A DNA stretch of 64,000 nt from Pseudobdellovibrionaceae bacterium (GCA_020635235.1 JACKAF010000001.1:496001-560000); one strand, 5' to 3'; shown: positions 18,582 through 28,487, counted from the stretch's first letter. Numbers and translations: made by a program. The notes: generated by a model not told the origin, from the letters alone.

Positions 18582-18947
18582 ATGGCCGTAGAAGAAGGAT
18601 TTGATCGCGGTTGCGAACTTTTTGATGCCGGAGAGTATTTTGAGGCGCACGAGGTCTGGGAAGATTTGTGGGCGGAGGCCATGGGGGCGCGCCACGCTTT
18701 TCTCCAGGGGCTTATTCAGACGGCCGTGGCCTTACACCATGCAGGCAATCAGAACTGGAAAGGTACCCGAAGTTTGCTCGCCAGTTCGCTAAAGTACCTG
18801 GAAAAGGGAGCAAAGGATTCCGACCCGGTCGACGTCGCGGCGTTGACAGACAAGATTTTGGATTTTGAGATCGCCCTGCAAAAAAAACTTGCTGGGGAGG
18901 TTGAGGAACTTCCATTTTTCAAAGTTCCGCTTTTGCAAAGAAGGTAA
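18582..18947 (+). CDS. DUF309 domain protein
   Basis: A 121-residue cytoplasmic helical protein of the DUF309 family. The signature is complete: FDRGCELFDAGEYFEAHEVW, LWAEAMGARHAFLQGLIQTA and ALHHAGNQNWKGTRSLL. The frame is open upstream to 18423, but I set the start at ATG 18582, just before the domain and with a GGAAGGG upstream. The function of DUF309 proteins is not established. The gene lies 10 bp before a zinc exporter gene and may share its transcript. Confidence 0.85.
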   Translation: MAVEEGFDRGCELFDAGEYFEAHEVWEDLWAEAMGARHAFLQGLIQTAVALHHAGNQNWKGTRSLLASSLKYLEKGAKDSDPVDVAALTDKILDFEIALQKKLAGEVEELPFFKVPLLQRR

Positions 18948-18957
18948 GAGGAACACC

Positions 18958-19844
18958 ATGCATGTGCATGAACATGGGCACGGTAGCCGGAAACAGTTGT
19001 GGTGGGTACTGCTGCTTTCCTTTTCATACATGGTCGCAGAGATTGTTGCGGGCGTTGCCGCGAACTCTTTGGCCCTACTTGCGGACGCCGGTCACATGGC
19101 GACGGATGTGGCGGCGATCGCTCTCGGGATTTTTGCGATGTGGATGTCTCACAAGCCCGCGACTGCCGAGAAGACTTACGGCTACTACCGAGTAGAAATC
19201 CTTGCGGCGCTGGTGAACGCGGTTGCCTTGGTGGTCATTTCCATTTGGATCTTCTACGAAGCCTGGGAACGTTTTAGTACGCCCGCCGAGGTTCGCGGGC
19301 CACTTCTGACTTTTGTGGCTATCGGCGGTCTGCTCGTGAACTTACTCGCCATGTGGCTGACTCACTCGCAGAGTCAACACAGCTTGAATGTGCGCGCCGT
19401 TTGGCTCCATTTACTCAGTGACGCCTTGGGATCGGCCGCTGCGATCGTAGCGGGTATAGCGGTTTGGCAGTTTGGTTGGTCGATCGCCGATCCCATCATG
19501 TCAGTGCTTATTGGAATCCTGATCCTTGTAAATTCCTGGGGGCTGCTGGTTGAGTGCGTGAACGTTTTATTGGAGGGTGTTCCCAAGGGAGTAGACGTGG
19601 GGGAGATCCGGGCAGCTTTGGAAGCGGACAATGCAGTGGTAGAAGTGCACGACCTACACGTTTGGACGCTTACGAGTGGGAGGACTGCACTCAGCGTGCA
19701 TCTAAAAGTGAGCGACAAGGCGGAGCACGGGCCGCTGTTGAAACGCGTGACCTGCCTTTTGAAAGAGAAACACCATATCGGGCATGTCACCATCCAGATT
19801 GAACCTGCCGACTACGATCACGCCGTAACCGAGCAGTGCCATAC

Positions 19845-19848
<4 letters not shown>
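18958..19848 (+). CDS. Cation diffusion facilitator (Zn/Cd-type) exporter
   Basis: A 296-residue proton-coupled metal exporter of the CDF family. It has a histidine-rich N-terminus (MHVHEHGHG), six membrane helices, and the HxxxD metal-site motifs in helix 2 (ADAGHMATDVAAIALG) and helix 5 (WLHLLSDALGSAAA), which match Zn-specific members such as CzcD and ZitB. A cytoplasmic C-terminal domain (VEVHDLHVWTLTSGRTALSVH) follows. The ATG at 18958 has AGAGGA upstream; the frame continues further upstream only within the preceding gene. It ends convergently against the YjbQ gene. Confidence 0.92.
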
Positions 19849-20258
<410 letters not shown>

Positions 20259-20402
20259 GGAACCTCCCTGCGTATTGACGCAACCTGACTGCCCTCGCCA
20301 CGTCGCATATTGTCGTTTCTCTTCCAACCAAGGATGTTGGTGAAACTATTTATTCGCGCTTTGCTCGTGTCGGGTAAAGCTTTTTGTTTGGGGGCTTCGA
20401 AT

Positions 20403-20882
20403 ATGCGAATCCTGATTTTGGTTGGTTTATTGATTTCCGTGTCGAGTTTTGGCGAGATGCCGCCTACGTATCCGAAACGTCTGGAAGCGGTTCTGATTAA
20501 AGGAATCACCGACAAAACCCCACTTCATATTGTTACCGGCGAACCGCAGAATTGCGAAAAGTCCGATCTTCAAGACCTACACATTTATAAGTGCGACGTC
20601 GCGCAGTCCTACGCATTGGTTAATCACACCACCAGTCAGCCGATCAATATCCAATTTGATCGGATGCTCGTAATGTACTCCAAGCATGGTGAGGATCAGT
20701 TCCGCAAATACAGCTTCGTCGGTCAGTGGACAGACAATACGCAAAGGGTTCCGGTTAAGTCCAAAGTCATCCTTGCGGTCTATAACTACAATGACAATAC
20801 AAGTGACTACAAAGGCTTTTTGGAGCTCGATGACTACGGGACTCGTGAGGCCATCCAGGCGGCCGAAGTACCTGCCAACTAA
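20403..20882 (+). CDS. Secreted protein of unknown function
   Basis: A protein of 159 residues. The N-terminus (MRILILVGLLISVSSFGEMP) looks like a signal peptide with cleavage near FGE. The rest is mixed polar with two cysteines (PQNCEK, YKCDV) that could form a disulphide, and alternating segments such as KSKVILAVYNYNDN that suggest beta-strands. I took the ATG at 20403 after a GGGGG stretch. The frame extends upstream to 20310, but that part is not needed for a signal peptide. I do not recognise the family. It ends convergently with the RND/TolC gene, overlapping by 4 bp. Confidence 0.6.
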   Translation: MRILILVGLLISVSSFGEMPPTYPKRLEAVLIKGITDKTPLHIVTGEPQNCEKSDLQDLHIYKCDVAQSYALVNHTTSQPINIQFDRMLVMYSKHGEDQFRKYSFVGQWTDNTQRVPVKSKVILAVYNYNDNTSDYKGFLELDDYGTREAIQAAEVPAN

Positions 20883-23800
20883 AGGCAGTCGGCAAGTCTT
20901 TTTCCGGTAGCGTGGCAGAGCTGGGTGAAGCTCAGGTGTGCGTTCGCCCAGCCGCTTACCCGGAGAAGTTCCGCATTAAACAGGCGATCTTGATCCAGTA
21001 TAAGATCGTTCACATTGGTTAAGCCACGTTGGAACCGTTGCAGATTCGCTTGGTAGAGTTTTTCCGCAACCTGAACCGTTTTTTCGCGGACCTTTGCCGT
21101 TTCTAAGGCAATGGTGAAAGCTCCTTTGGCGCTTTCCCATTCGCTCTTGGCCTGACGTCGAGTGTTTTCCAATCCCCACTCTGCCGCGGTCTTCAAGTAC
21201 ACCTTTTCCCGATGGGTGCTGAGCCGGGACAGGCCGTCAAAAAGCGGGATGCTCAAGCTAATTCCCGCGCTCCACGTGCTACCTTCACCGGAGCCCGAAT
21301 AGCTTTTCTGATAACCATAGGAGCCGGCAAGATCCAGCGATGGAAAAATTTTACCGAATGTCTCGTTGGCGTAGTACTCAGCGGCGAGCAGGCGATGTTC
21401 CGCCGCTTGCCAGTCAGGCCGCGTTTTCAGCTGATCGGTCTTTTCCTCGGTGAGCTGTTGGCCCTTCGCAAGCGACTGTTGGAACGGCCAGTCCGTTAGA
21501 ATCTCCGCGTGGCCAAGAAGCGCGGTGAGCGCAGCGCGGGCGGCGATAACGGCTGCCTCCGCGTCTTTGAGCGTAGCGGTTGCGTTGTCGAACTCAATTC
21601 GTACTTTGTCGACTTCCTGTTTGGCGAGCAGCCCTTTCTTGAAGCGCTCTTCCGCGATGCGGAGTGCATCCTTACGTATCTGGGAGCTCCTTTCGCGAAT
21701 CTCCTTTTGTCTTTCGGCACGTGTAAGGCCGATTATTGCCGCAACGGCATCGTCCTCGGCTTTGAGCAAAGCGTCCTTCAGCAGGGATTCCTGTACAGAG
21801 TTTTCGGCGTGCGCCCGATTCTGTGCGTTGCGATCCGCGCCAAATTTGAAAAGGTTCAGTTCTGCAGTCGCACTCAAGGCGCCGGTCCTGGACTCTCCGG
21901 AACCCAGGTACTTTTTTCCTATTTCATAATCCGCACCCAGCGAAAGCTTGGGGAGGTACACAAGATCTGCCGGAACGTTGCTGGCGCGAGTGGCGTCGAG
22001 GACTGCCGACTGCTGGTTCACCCGGGTACTCCGTTCCACGATTGTCGAGAGCGCTTCCTGAAACCCTAACGGGGAAGCGCTCGCCAAAGCGGGCCATAGT
22101 AAAAGGAAAAACCAAAGGGCTTTCGGGGCAGGTTCCAAGCGGCTTGCGGTTGCGGCATCGGCTGGGCGCCACAGTCGCAGTCGGGAAAGACCGCGGTACG
22201 CCAGGCCAAGCCCCTCCCGGATCCACGGAAAAGAATCTTCTCTCGATCGCCATTCCAGATAAGCGACCTGGAGTGCGGGCACAACGAAAAGCGTGAGAGC
22301 CGTTGAAACCCAGAGCCCTGCACTGACGGTAATGCCGAGGGGTTGCAAAATGCGGCCGCCATCTCCTGAGCCAAGTGCTATGGGCAGCATACCTAGAATC
22401 GTGGTCAGTGAGGTAATTAGAATGGGGCGCAGGCGTTTTCGCCCCGCTTCGACAGCCGCCTGTCGAGGCGACATCCCTTCACTAACCAAACGGAGAATAA
22501 AATCGACAAGAAGAATGCTATTGGCGACGGCGATTCCATTAAGGAGGATAACGCCCAAGGCCGAGTTTAGTGAGAGCGTGCTGCCAAAGAGATAAAGTGC
22601 CCCAATCACGCCGACAAATCCGAGAGGAATAGCCACTAAGATGAGTAAGACTGGGACAACTTCGCCAAATTGAAGAAGCAGCGTGAAAAAGATGAGCCCA
22701 AGCGACAGAGACATCGCCACCGTCAGCTGATCGAGCGCTTCTGTGAGTTCAATGGCAGCGTCTTCAAAGACGATCGTTGTTCCGAATAGGCGGTCCTTAT
22801 TTTCTTCTTTCCAGGAGCCAACAAGCGCCTTGGCCTCCTCTAGTTTTTTGTCTTTGAGATGTTCCTCGTCCTTATCCGTGCGGCCTTCAAGAATGACAGA
22901 GGTCTGTTCGTTTTTCCGATAGACGGAGGGGGCGACCTGGTCGACGCTTAGCCCTGCAAGGGCTTTCAAAGGGATAATTTTGGACCCTATGCCTACGGGT
23001 AGTGCCGCGACTTCTTCCGGAAGGCTGATTTGATCCAGCGGGTAACGTAAGAGAATCGGCATACGCTCGTCTTTTACTGGGAGATAACCAACTCGCCTAC
23101 CGTCGGTAGCCACCCGTATCAGGTCAGAGAGGTCCGACGGTGTGACGCGGCTGCCTCGTTTTTGCAGCTCCGACCATTGTTCCAGGTGTGGCGAAAGTAC
23201 AATGCCTTTTTCGCGCGACAGATTGGGTTCGGCGTGGACGCGATCAAAGATTTTTTTCTCTTTCAGGATTTCTTCAATTTCTCGTGCGACATCAATTTGA
23301 TCTTCGTAAGTAGAACTGCGGACGGATACCTTCATGTGGGGCGGATCGGGTATCTCCAGCTCACTCGGATTCCAGGGGCCTACCCAAAAGCGGGTCAGGG
23401 GGGTGTTGGTAAACTCCGCTTCCATTTCTTTCCAGATGGGATTCATGTCTGACTTGTCTCGGAGCCGCGCCATCAAGTTGGCCGCGTTGGGATTATTCAC
23501 CTGGTTAAATGTGTAAAGGATACGGTCGCCAAAGACGTCGAGCAGCCGCCGTTCCACTTCAAGCGCCTGCGACTCCATTTGAGTGTTTTGTGTGTTCCCT
23601 TCCGTGCGTATTCCAAGGACCATCCAGTCCGTATCAGGTTTTCCGACCAGTTCCTTCGGAAGTCGGGGGAGAACGAGCGTGCCCAGCAAAATCAGTCCTA
23701 GCGTAAGCCCGCCGTAGGCCAGTGTTCGCAGGCCACCGTGCTTAAGAAAGTACTCCAGAGCGGATGCGTATTTATCCTCAAATGATTTGATCCAGGACTG

Positions 23801-25330
23801 GATTCTCGAGTGTTTGGATTCTGCCTTGTTCTCCGCTTCCATAAGCTGTAAGCGGATAGTAGGAACCAAAATGAGCGCCACGATGGCTGAGAAGCCATGG
23901 GAGAACACGACGGCCTTGGCGAGATCCCCCAAGATGGCGTAGGTAAGTTCCGAAGTAAAAGCGAGGGGCAAAAATACTACGAGCGAAGCTATGGTCGAGG
24001 CAATTACCGGGAGTTTTACTTCTTGGACCGCTTCAACGATAAGGTCGAGTCTTTGCGCAAAGGAAAGGGGCTTGGGGGCTTCCTTGAAATGCCGAAAGAT
24101 ATTTTCCATCACCACCACAGAAGCGTCGACATTCATTCCAGCAGATAGTGCTAAACCTCCGAGCGATATCAAATTTAGGTTCATCCCGAACAGGCGCATC
24201 AGGATGAACGCGAGCACCATCGAAAGTGGGATCTCCAGGGCCGCGGTTAGGACGTTGCGTGCGCTTCCGATGAAAAAGAAAAGAATGGCGGTCGCAATAA
24301 GGGCTGCTAGGAGCACTTCGTGAAGGACATTTGCGATCGAGTTCCTAATAAACTCAGAGGGATCTACGAGAACTCGGTGCTGAATATCCTTAGGTAAGGT
24401 GGGCGTGACTTCCTCAATGACCTTGATGAACTCTTCGCTCATCCGCTTGATATTGCCGCCAGCAACAGGTGTTCCAAACAAGATCAAGCTTGAGGCCCCA
24501 TTGGTCTTAAAACTGCGGGTCCAGGTGCTCGAAGGCGCAAAGTCTATTCTGGCTATATCCGATAGGTGAATGGACTGGCCGGACGGAGTCGCTACGGGGA
24601 CGTTTCCGAGGTCCTCGACAGCATTCACCGTGCGCGGCATTTGGACTTGGAGGGTTTGCGTTCCCATCGTCACGCTTCCTCCCTGGTAGCTGGAAAGCAC
24701 TGCCGAGAGTGCTTGGTTTACATCCTTGGGAAAGAGCTGAAGGGCCGCCATCGCTTCGGGGTCGAGTTCAATTCGAATTTCTTTTCGTGAGGGGTTGTAA
24801 ACTACCGCCTCTTCGGCGTCTTTGATCTTGCTGAGGCCTGGCCGAAAAGCAGGCTCTATGATGTCATAGAGATCATCCAGGCTTCTCTGTGCACTGAAGA
24901 AACTAACAGCGAAAAAGCCGGCATTTTCCTGGTTTACCCAATGCCACATCCCTTCTCGGGATTCTTGCGGCAGCTGCGCAACGAAAGACATGACCGTGTT
25001 ACTGAGTTCGCTGGCGGCTGCGTTCGGATTGGTGCCCCACTCAAATTGCACATCGTACCGCGCGTTTCCGGATCGGTATTCTGCGTCCAGCTCAATGACC
25101 TTCACCGCACCGGTGTCGATCTTCATGATCTTAGATTCCAGATCTTTACCGTAAGTGTGGAGAAACTCATCTCCTGTCATGTTTCCGTATGGAATCCCGT
25201 AAACGACTCGCGGCTTGGAGCTGTTAGGAAAAAGAGAGACGGGCAATTGCGTGCCGCAGTACACGCCGATGGCGGCGAACAAGGCAAATAGCAGGTAAAC
25301 CCGCATGGGCGATGCGTAGATCCCTCTCAA
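20879..25330 (-). CDS. RND efflux pump fused to a TolC-like outer-membrane factor
   Basis: A 1483-residue open frame. Residues 1-1040 form an RND transporter: start MRVYLLFALFAAIGVYCG, the helix-4 motif GMNVDASVVVMENI (about 400; the AcrB-type Asp pair is D-A here), and helix 10 IAVANSILLVDF, where AcrB has its essential Lys. Residues about 1086-1483 match TolC-type outer-membrane factors, with long coiled-coil helices (AERQKEIRERSSQIRKDAL), AKQEVDKVRIEFDN and IPLFDGLSRLS. Between them lies a signal-peptide-like segment: basic residues, KALWFFLLLWPALASAS (1070-1086), with an ASA/S cut site. A TTG at 22138 could serve as an internal start, but it has no ribosome site. It overlaps the adaptor gene by 4 bp (ATGA). 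Confidence 0.9.
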   Translation of the reverse strand: MRGIYASPMRVYLLFALFAAIGVYCGTQLPVSLFPNSSKPRVVYGIPYGNMTGDEFLHTYGKDLESKIMKIDTGAVKVIELDAEYRSGNARYDVQFEWGTNPNAAASELSNTVMSFVAQLPQESREGMWHWVNQENAGFFAVSFFSAQRSLDDLYDIIEPAFRPGLSKIKDAEEAVVYNPSRKEIRIELDPEAMAALQLFPKDVNQALSAVLSSYQGGSVTMGTQTLQVQMPRTVNAVEDLGNVPVATPSGQSIHLSDIARIDFAPSSTWTRSFKTNGASSLILFGTPVAGGNIKRMSEEFIKVIEEVTPTLPKDIQHRVLVDPSEFIRNSIANVLHEVLLAALIATAILFFFIGSARNVLTAALEIPLSMVLAFILMRLFGMNLNLISLGGLALSAGMNVDASVVVMENIFRHFKEAPKPLSFAQRLDLIVEAVQEVKLPVIASTIASLVVFLPLAFTSELTYAILGDLAKAVVFSHGFSAIVALILVPTIRLQLMEAENKAESKHSRIQSWIKSFEDKYASALEYFLKHGGLRTLAYGGLTLGLILLGTLVLPRLPKELVGKPDTDWMVLGIRTEGNTQNTQMESQALEVERRLLDVFGDRILYTFNQVNNPNAANLMARLRDKSDMNPIWKEMEAEFTNTPLTRFWVGPWNPSELEIPDPPHMKVSVRSSTYEDQIDVAREIEEILKEKKIFDRVHAEPNLSREKGIVLSPHLEQWSELQKRGSRVTPSDLSDLIRVATDGRRVGYLPVKDERMPILLRYPLDQISLPEEVAALPVGIGSKIIPLKALAGLSVDQVAPSVYRKNEQTSVILEGRTDKDEEHLKDKKLEEAKALVGSWKEENKDRLFGTTIVFEDAAIELTEALDQLTVAMSLSLGLIFFTLLLQFGEVVPVLLILVAIPLGFVGVIGALYLFGSTLSLNSALGVILLNGIAVANSILLVDFILRLVSEGMSPRQAAVEAGRKRLRPILITSLTTILGMLPIALGSGDGGRILQPLGITVSAGLWVSTALTLFVVPALQVAYLEWRSREDSFPWIREGLGLAYRGLSRLRLWRPADAATASRLEPAPKALWFFLLLWPALASASPLGFQEALSTIVERSTRVNQQSAVLDATRASNVPADLVYLPKLSLGADYEIGKKYLGSGESRTGALSATAELNLFKFGADRNAQNRAHAENSVQESLLKDALLKAEDDAVAAIIGLTRAERQKEIRERSSQIRKDALRIAEERFKKGLLAKQEVDKVRIEFDNATATLKDAEAAVIAARAALTALLGHAEILTDWPFQQSLAKGQQLTEEKTDQLKTRPDWQAAEHRLLAAEYYANETFGKIFPSLDLAGSYGYQKSYSGSGEGSTWSAGISLSIPLFDGLSRLSTHREKVYLKTAAEWGLENTRRQAKSEWESAKGAFTIALETAKVREKTVQVAEKLYQANLQRFQRGLTNVNDLILDQDRLFNAELLRVSGWANAHLSFTQLCHATGKRLADCL

Positions 25331-26193
25331 TGGCCACCGTTTTCCTGCACGGTCACTTCTTCTCCATCGGCGATAAACTGGCTCGCTCGGATAACCACAG
25401 TGTCTCCCTCTTTGAGACCTTCCTGTATCTCGACGAGTCCTCGGCGAATGGGTCCAAGTTCAACCGCTGTGAGTTTGGCCTTGTTTTCTTCCACCAGACG
25501 CAAAAGAGTTTTCTTTCCACGGTACACGACGGCGTCCTCGGGAACCTGGAAGCCCGCGTGGGCGCGGACATTAAAATAGACTCGGCCCATTGACCCGGGT
25601 GGCAAGTTTCCATGCCCGTTCTTGAAAGCGAGTTCGGCGCCCGCGGTTCCGGTGGCCGGATCTACAAAGGGGCTGACACCACTAACTTCGACCGGGATAC
25701 TATCTTTTCGCCCCGGGACTTTGAGCTCGGCTTTGAGTCCGGGTTGGATGGTCGAGAGATCCGCTGCGGCCACTTCGATGCTAACGAGAGTGTTCTTCGG
25801 ATCGGTAACCGCCGCGAGTTTTTGGCCCTGTTTGACCTGACTGCCTTCGGTCACCTCTACAGCACTGATCACTCCGGTTACCGGAGAAGTTACTTGGACC
25901 GGTGCGTACTGGTAGATAGGATCCGTGTGCTGGACACGAAGAATCTCCTCACCGCGTTTTACCAGGCTTCCCAACGGCTTCTGGATTTTTGATACGACGC
26001 CATCAGATTCGGAGAGGATACTTGCGTTAATCTTGGACGTGATTCGAGCCGGGTAACTCAGGACGTCGGAGATCTCCTTTTTTTCAGCTTTTGTTACAAA
26101 GACTACCGGCTTGTCCGGCTTGGCCGCCCAGGCTGAGTGCGGCAACGCGCAAACCAGAACGAAGGACCAGACCAAGCTCCCGAATTTCAGCAT
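25327..26193 (-). CDS. RND efflux periplasmic adaptor (membrane fusion protein)
   Basis: A 288-residue periplasmic adaptor that would join the RND pump to its outer-membrane factor. The start at 26193 has AAAGG upstream and gives a signal peptide (MLKFGSLVWSFVLVCALPHSAWAA). It has a lipoyl-type hybrid motif (GVVSKIQKPLGSLVKRGEEI, TGVISAVEVTEGSQVKQGQKL) and a beta-barrel domain. The alpha-hairpin between the lipoyl halves is very short, unlike long-hairpin adaptors. It is the first gene of a two-gene operon, with a 4-bp overlap to the RND/TolC gene. The metal or drug substrate is unknown. Confidence 0.9.
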   Translation of the reverse strand: MLKFGSLVWSFVLVCALPHSAWAAKPDKPVVFVTKAEKKEISDVLSYPARITSKINASILSESDGVVSKIQKPLGSLVKRGEEILRVQHTDPIYQYAPVQVTSPVTGVISAVEVTEGSQVKQGQKLAAVTDPKNTLVSIEVAAADLSTIQPGLKAELKVPGRKDSIPVEVSGVSPFVDPATGTAGAELAFKNGHGNLPPGSMGRVYFNVRAHAGFQVPEDAVVYRGKKTLLRLVEENKAKLTAVELGPIRRGLVEIQEGLKEGDTVVIRASQFIADGEEVTVQENGGH

Positions 26194-26284
26194 CGTACAC
26201 CTTTCCGATGACTCAGGGTGCGGATTCAAAGCTGATTAGAGGCAAAACGGCCTTGCCCCAATTACCCATGACCTTTGCCACGAG

Positions 26285-26426
26285 GTGCTATAGCACGCGT
26301 GCGGAAAGGTGGCAACGCTACGCCCCGTAAGGCAACGTATTATTAGGTACTTACGGGATACAATCCCGAAGCGTGACAAATTCTATGTGGGGGCCTGTTC
26401 CACCCTTTTTGGAACACTTTGTTCCA
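26285..26426. promoter_or_regulatory. Cluster of inverted repeats between the RND operon and the TIGR02147 gene
   Basis: The 276-bp divergent intergenic region holds three symmetric elements: a perfect palindrome GTGCTATAGCAC (26285-26296), an 8-bp inverted repeat CCCGTAAG...CTTACGGG (26324-26331 and 26350-26357), and three half-sites TGTTCCA, TGGAACA and TGTTCCA (26396-26402, 26410-26416, 26420-26426). Such half-sites are typical of dimeric regulator operators. Their position suggests autoregulation of the TIGR02147 gene and perhaps control of the efflux operon. That is inference. Confidence 0.45.
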
Positions 26427-26469
26427 AAACGGCTGGACGGGAGGGGCCTGCACCCGGAGAATTAATTCC

Positions 26470-27258
26470 ATGTTGGGGGGAGGGAATCATCCCGCCGCGC
26501 ACCCCGTGGAGTGGTTGCGCGAAGAGTACATTCGGCGCCGTGAGCGCAACCCCAGCTATTCGCTCCGTGCCTTCGCTCGTTCGCTGGGCCTTTCGCCCGG
26601 ACCTCTTTCCGAAATCTTGGCCAAAAAGCGGGAGCTCTCTCTCAAGCTGGCTCTCCGGATCGCGCAGCGCATCGCAATGAATCCAGAGCAATTGGAGGCC
26701 TTCGTGGAGCCGTTGCGTAAGTCCACTCCCGACCCGGTGAGTGGTAAGGAGACTCGCTTCCGCGAACTTTCGGTAGATACCTATTACCTCATTGCCGACT
26801 GGTACCACTTTGCAATTTTGAGTTTGATGGAGACCAAGAATTTTGAAGGCGGCGTGCGTTGGATCGCGGAGCGCTTGTCGGTAAGCGTGGTCGAGGTGCG
26901 CAGCGCTCTCGAACGCATGGAGAGGCTTGGCCTTGTTTTCAAAAAGGCCCAAACGTGGCTCCTCAATCAGGAAGGCGTAACCACGACTCACGACGTACCC
27001 AATGGTGCGCTTCGGAAGAGTCATAAGCAGCAGCTAGAGATTGCGAAGGCAGCGCTCGATAGCGTTCCCGTCGAAGAACGGGACATCACCTCGATGATGA
27101 TGGCGATTGACGTGTCCAAATTACCGAAAGCCAAAATTCTGATTCGGGAGTTTCGTCGGCAACTCAGCCAGTTCTTAGAGACCGGAAATAAAACAGAAGT
27201 CTACAATCTTTCAATTCAACTCGTACCACTAAGCAAAAAAACAAAACAAGGAGACTGA
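26470..27258 (+). CDS. TIGR02147 family (DUF4423) regulator-like protein
   Basis: A 262-residue protein of the TIGR02147 family, found repeatedly in Bdellovibrio and Fibrobacter genomes. It begins with a helix-turn-helix-like region (PSYSLRAFARSLGLSPGPLS, then EILAKKRELSLKLALRIAQR), followed by the DUF4423-type body (YYLIADWYHFAILSLMET, VSVVEVRSALERMERLGLV). A second winged-helix-like segment lies at about 150-170. The ATG at 26470 has GGAG 9 bases upstream. The next gene starts 1 bp after its stop, with its ribosome site (AAGGAG) inside this gene's end, so the two are an operon. DNA binding is inferred from the fold. Confidence 0.85.
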   Translation: MLGGGNHPAAHPVEWLREEYIRRRERNPSYSLRAFARSLGLSPGPLSEILAKKRELSLKLALRIAQRIAMNPEQLEAFVEPLRKSTPDPVSGKETRFRELSVDTYYLIADWYHFAILSLMETKNFEGGVRWIAERLSVSVVEVRSALERMERLGLVFKKAQTWLLNQEGVTTTHDVPNGALRKSHKQQLEIAKAALDSVPVEERDITSMMMAIDVSKLPKAKILIREFRRQLSQFLETGNKTEVYNLSIQLVPLSKKTKQGD

Positions 27259-27259
27259 A

Positions 27260-28477
27260 ATGTTCAGAACATGGGGGGTGGCAGTACTGGCGTGGTTGTT
27301 GGCGGGACCCGTTCCACTAATCGCGGGAAATGAATCCGGAAACGGTGGCGATGTCGTCTACTGTGAAGCGACCCGGGCGACCGCGACTCTGCTCGATTAT
27401 TTTGAAGCGAGTGTTTTGACGCCTCAGCTGGCTTATGATTTGGGTGAAGCGGATTTGGCGCCGATAGAAAAAGCTAAAATTGCGGTCAAACGTCTGGAAC
27501 GTGTCGATCCTCAAAGGGCCGCTCGGTACCTGGCGCAAGTCGAGGATTTTGAAAGTAATGTGCGCTGGGTGCGTGGCGTGGAGCTGCCGGATATTCCGGA
27601 TAGTGGCTATGTGCCCATTGATCCGGTTCATTGCAAGATCAAGCAGATCGCCATTCGCAAACCTCCGTTATCGCCGGAACACCGGCTCTACACCATCAAC
27701 GAGGATCTGCACGATCTGCTCGACAACGACAACCGAGCTGGCCTAATGCTTCATGAGATTGTTTATGGAGAGCTGTTTGATCGGGGTCAAAAGAACTCGA
27801 TCAAAGCACGCTACTTTACGGCCCTCATTAGCTCCAGCTACCTGGACACCTTATCGCAGGCGGACTATGACACGCGCTTAGCGATCGTGCTTGAGGAATC
27901 TCCTCTTCCGGGCGACACAGTAGCGTTTGCTTCCGATTCGTACCATTACGTGGTTCGTGCGTTCGACTGCTTTGAGCTGGATCTCACCACTCTTCTTAAG
28001 AGTGTAGGTAGCGGTGCTCTAAGTTGGTCTGTTCTGAACAAGCCGTCGTTTCTAACTGAAAACGCCGGTGTTGTGAGGGCGTGCCCGAGCCGTGCGGACG
28101 TGGGGAGCTATTCCATGCAACTGGCGGTCAAGCAAAACGATCAAGGAGCCTTGGCCCGTCTAAACTTGGAAGTTGTCGCGGAAAATTCGCCCCCGTTGTG
28201 GACGCAAGATCCGATCGTGTTGCCACCAGGCGCTTGCGCTGGGGAGCCAGTAACGATGAATCTGGCGGAATTTGCATCGGATATAGAGGGCGATCCTCTT
28301 CTATTCCGCAAAATCAGCGGGCCCGCCTGGATCGTCATTGGGGCGAACGGGGTGCTCTCTGGAACGCCAAGCTTAGCTGACGTAGGTACCTTTCGCGTAC
28401 AAGTAGTGGCGACCGACGGGCAAGGCCTAAGCAGTCAGGCAACTTTGTTTGGAGAGATCCACGAGGGTTGCAGATAG
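27260..28477 (+). CDS. Secreted protein with C-terminal cadherin/He_PIG-like module
   Basis: A 405-residue protein with a signal peptide (LAWLLAGPVPLIA/GNES). The start GNESGNGGDVVYC matches a type of secreted protein common in Bdellovibrio-like genomes, including an internal MLHEIVYGEL segment whose HE pair could bind metal. The C-terminal 90 residues (about 313-400, from PPLWTQDPIVLP through SGPAWIVIG and GVLSGTPSLADVGTF) form one module of the same family repeated many times in the giant protein at 38062-46071. An AAGGAG lies 7 bases upstream. It is an operon partner of the TIGR02147 gene and is followed by a hairpin terminator. Confidence 0.75.
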   Translation: MFRTWGVAVLAWLLAGPVPLIAGNESGNGGDVVYCEATRATATLLDYFEASVLTPQLAYDLGEADLAPIEKAKIAVKRLERVDPQRAARYLAQVEDFESNVRWVRGVELPDIPDSGYVPIDPVHCKIKQIAIRKPPLSPEHRLYTINEDLHDLLDNDNRAGLMLHEIVYGELFDRGQKNSIKARYFTALISSSYLDTLSQADYDTRLAIVLEESPLPGDTVAFASDSYHYVVRAFDCFELDLTTLLKSVGSGALSWSVLNKPSFLTENAGVVRACPSRADVGSYSMQLAVKQNDQGALARLNLEVVAENSPPLWTQDPIVLPPGACAGEPVTMNLAEFASDIEGDPLLFRKISGPAWIVIGANGVLSGTPSLADVGTFRVQVVATDGQGLSSQATLFGEIHEGCR

Positions 28478-28487
28478 TGTCTAAATG

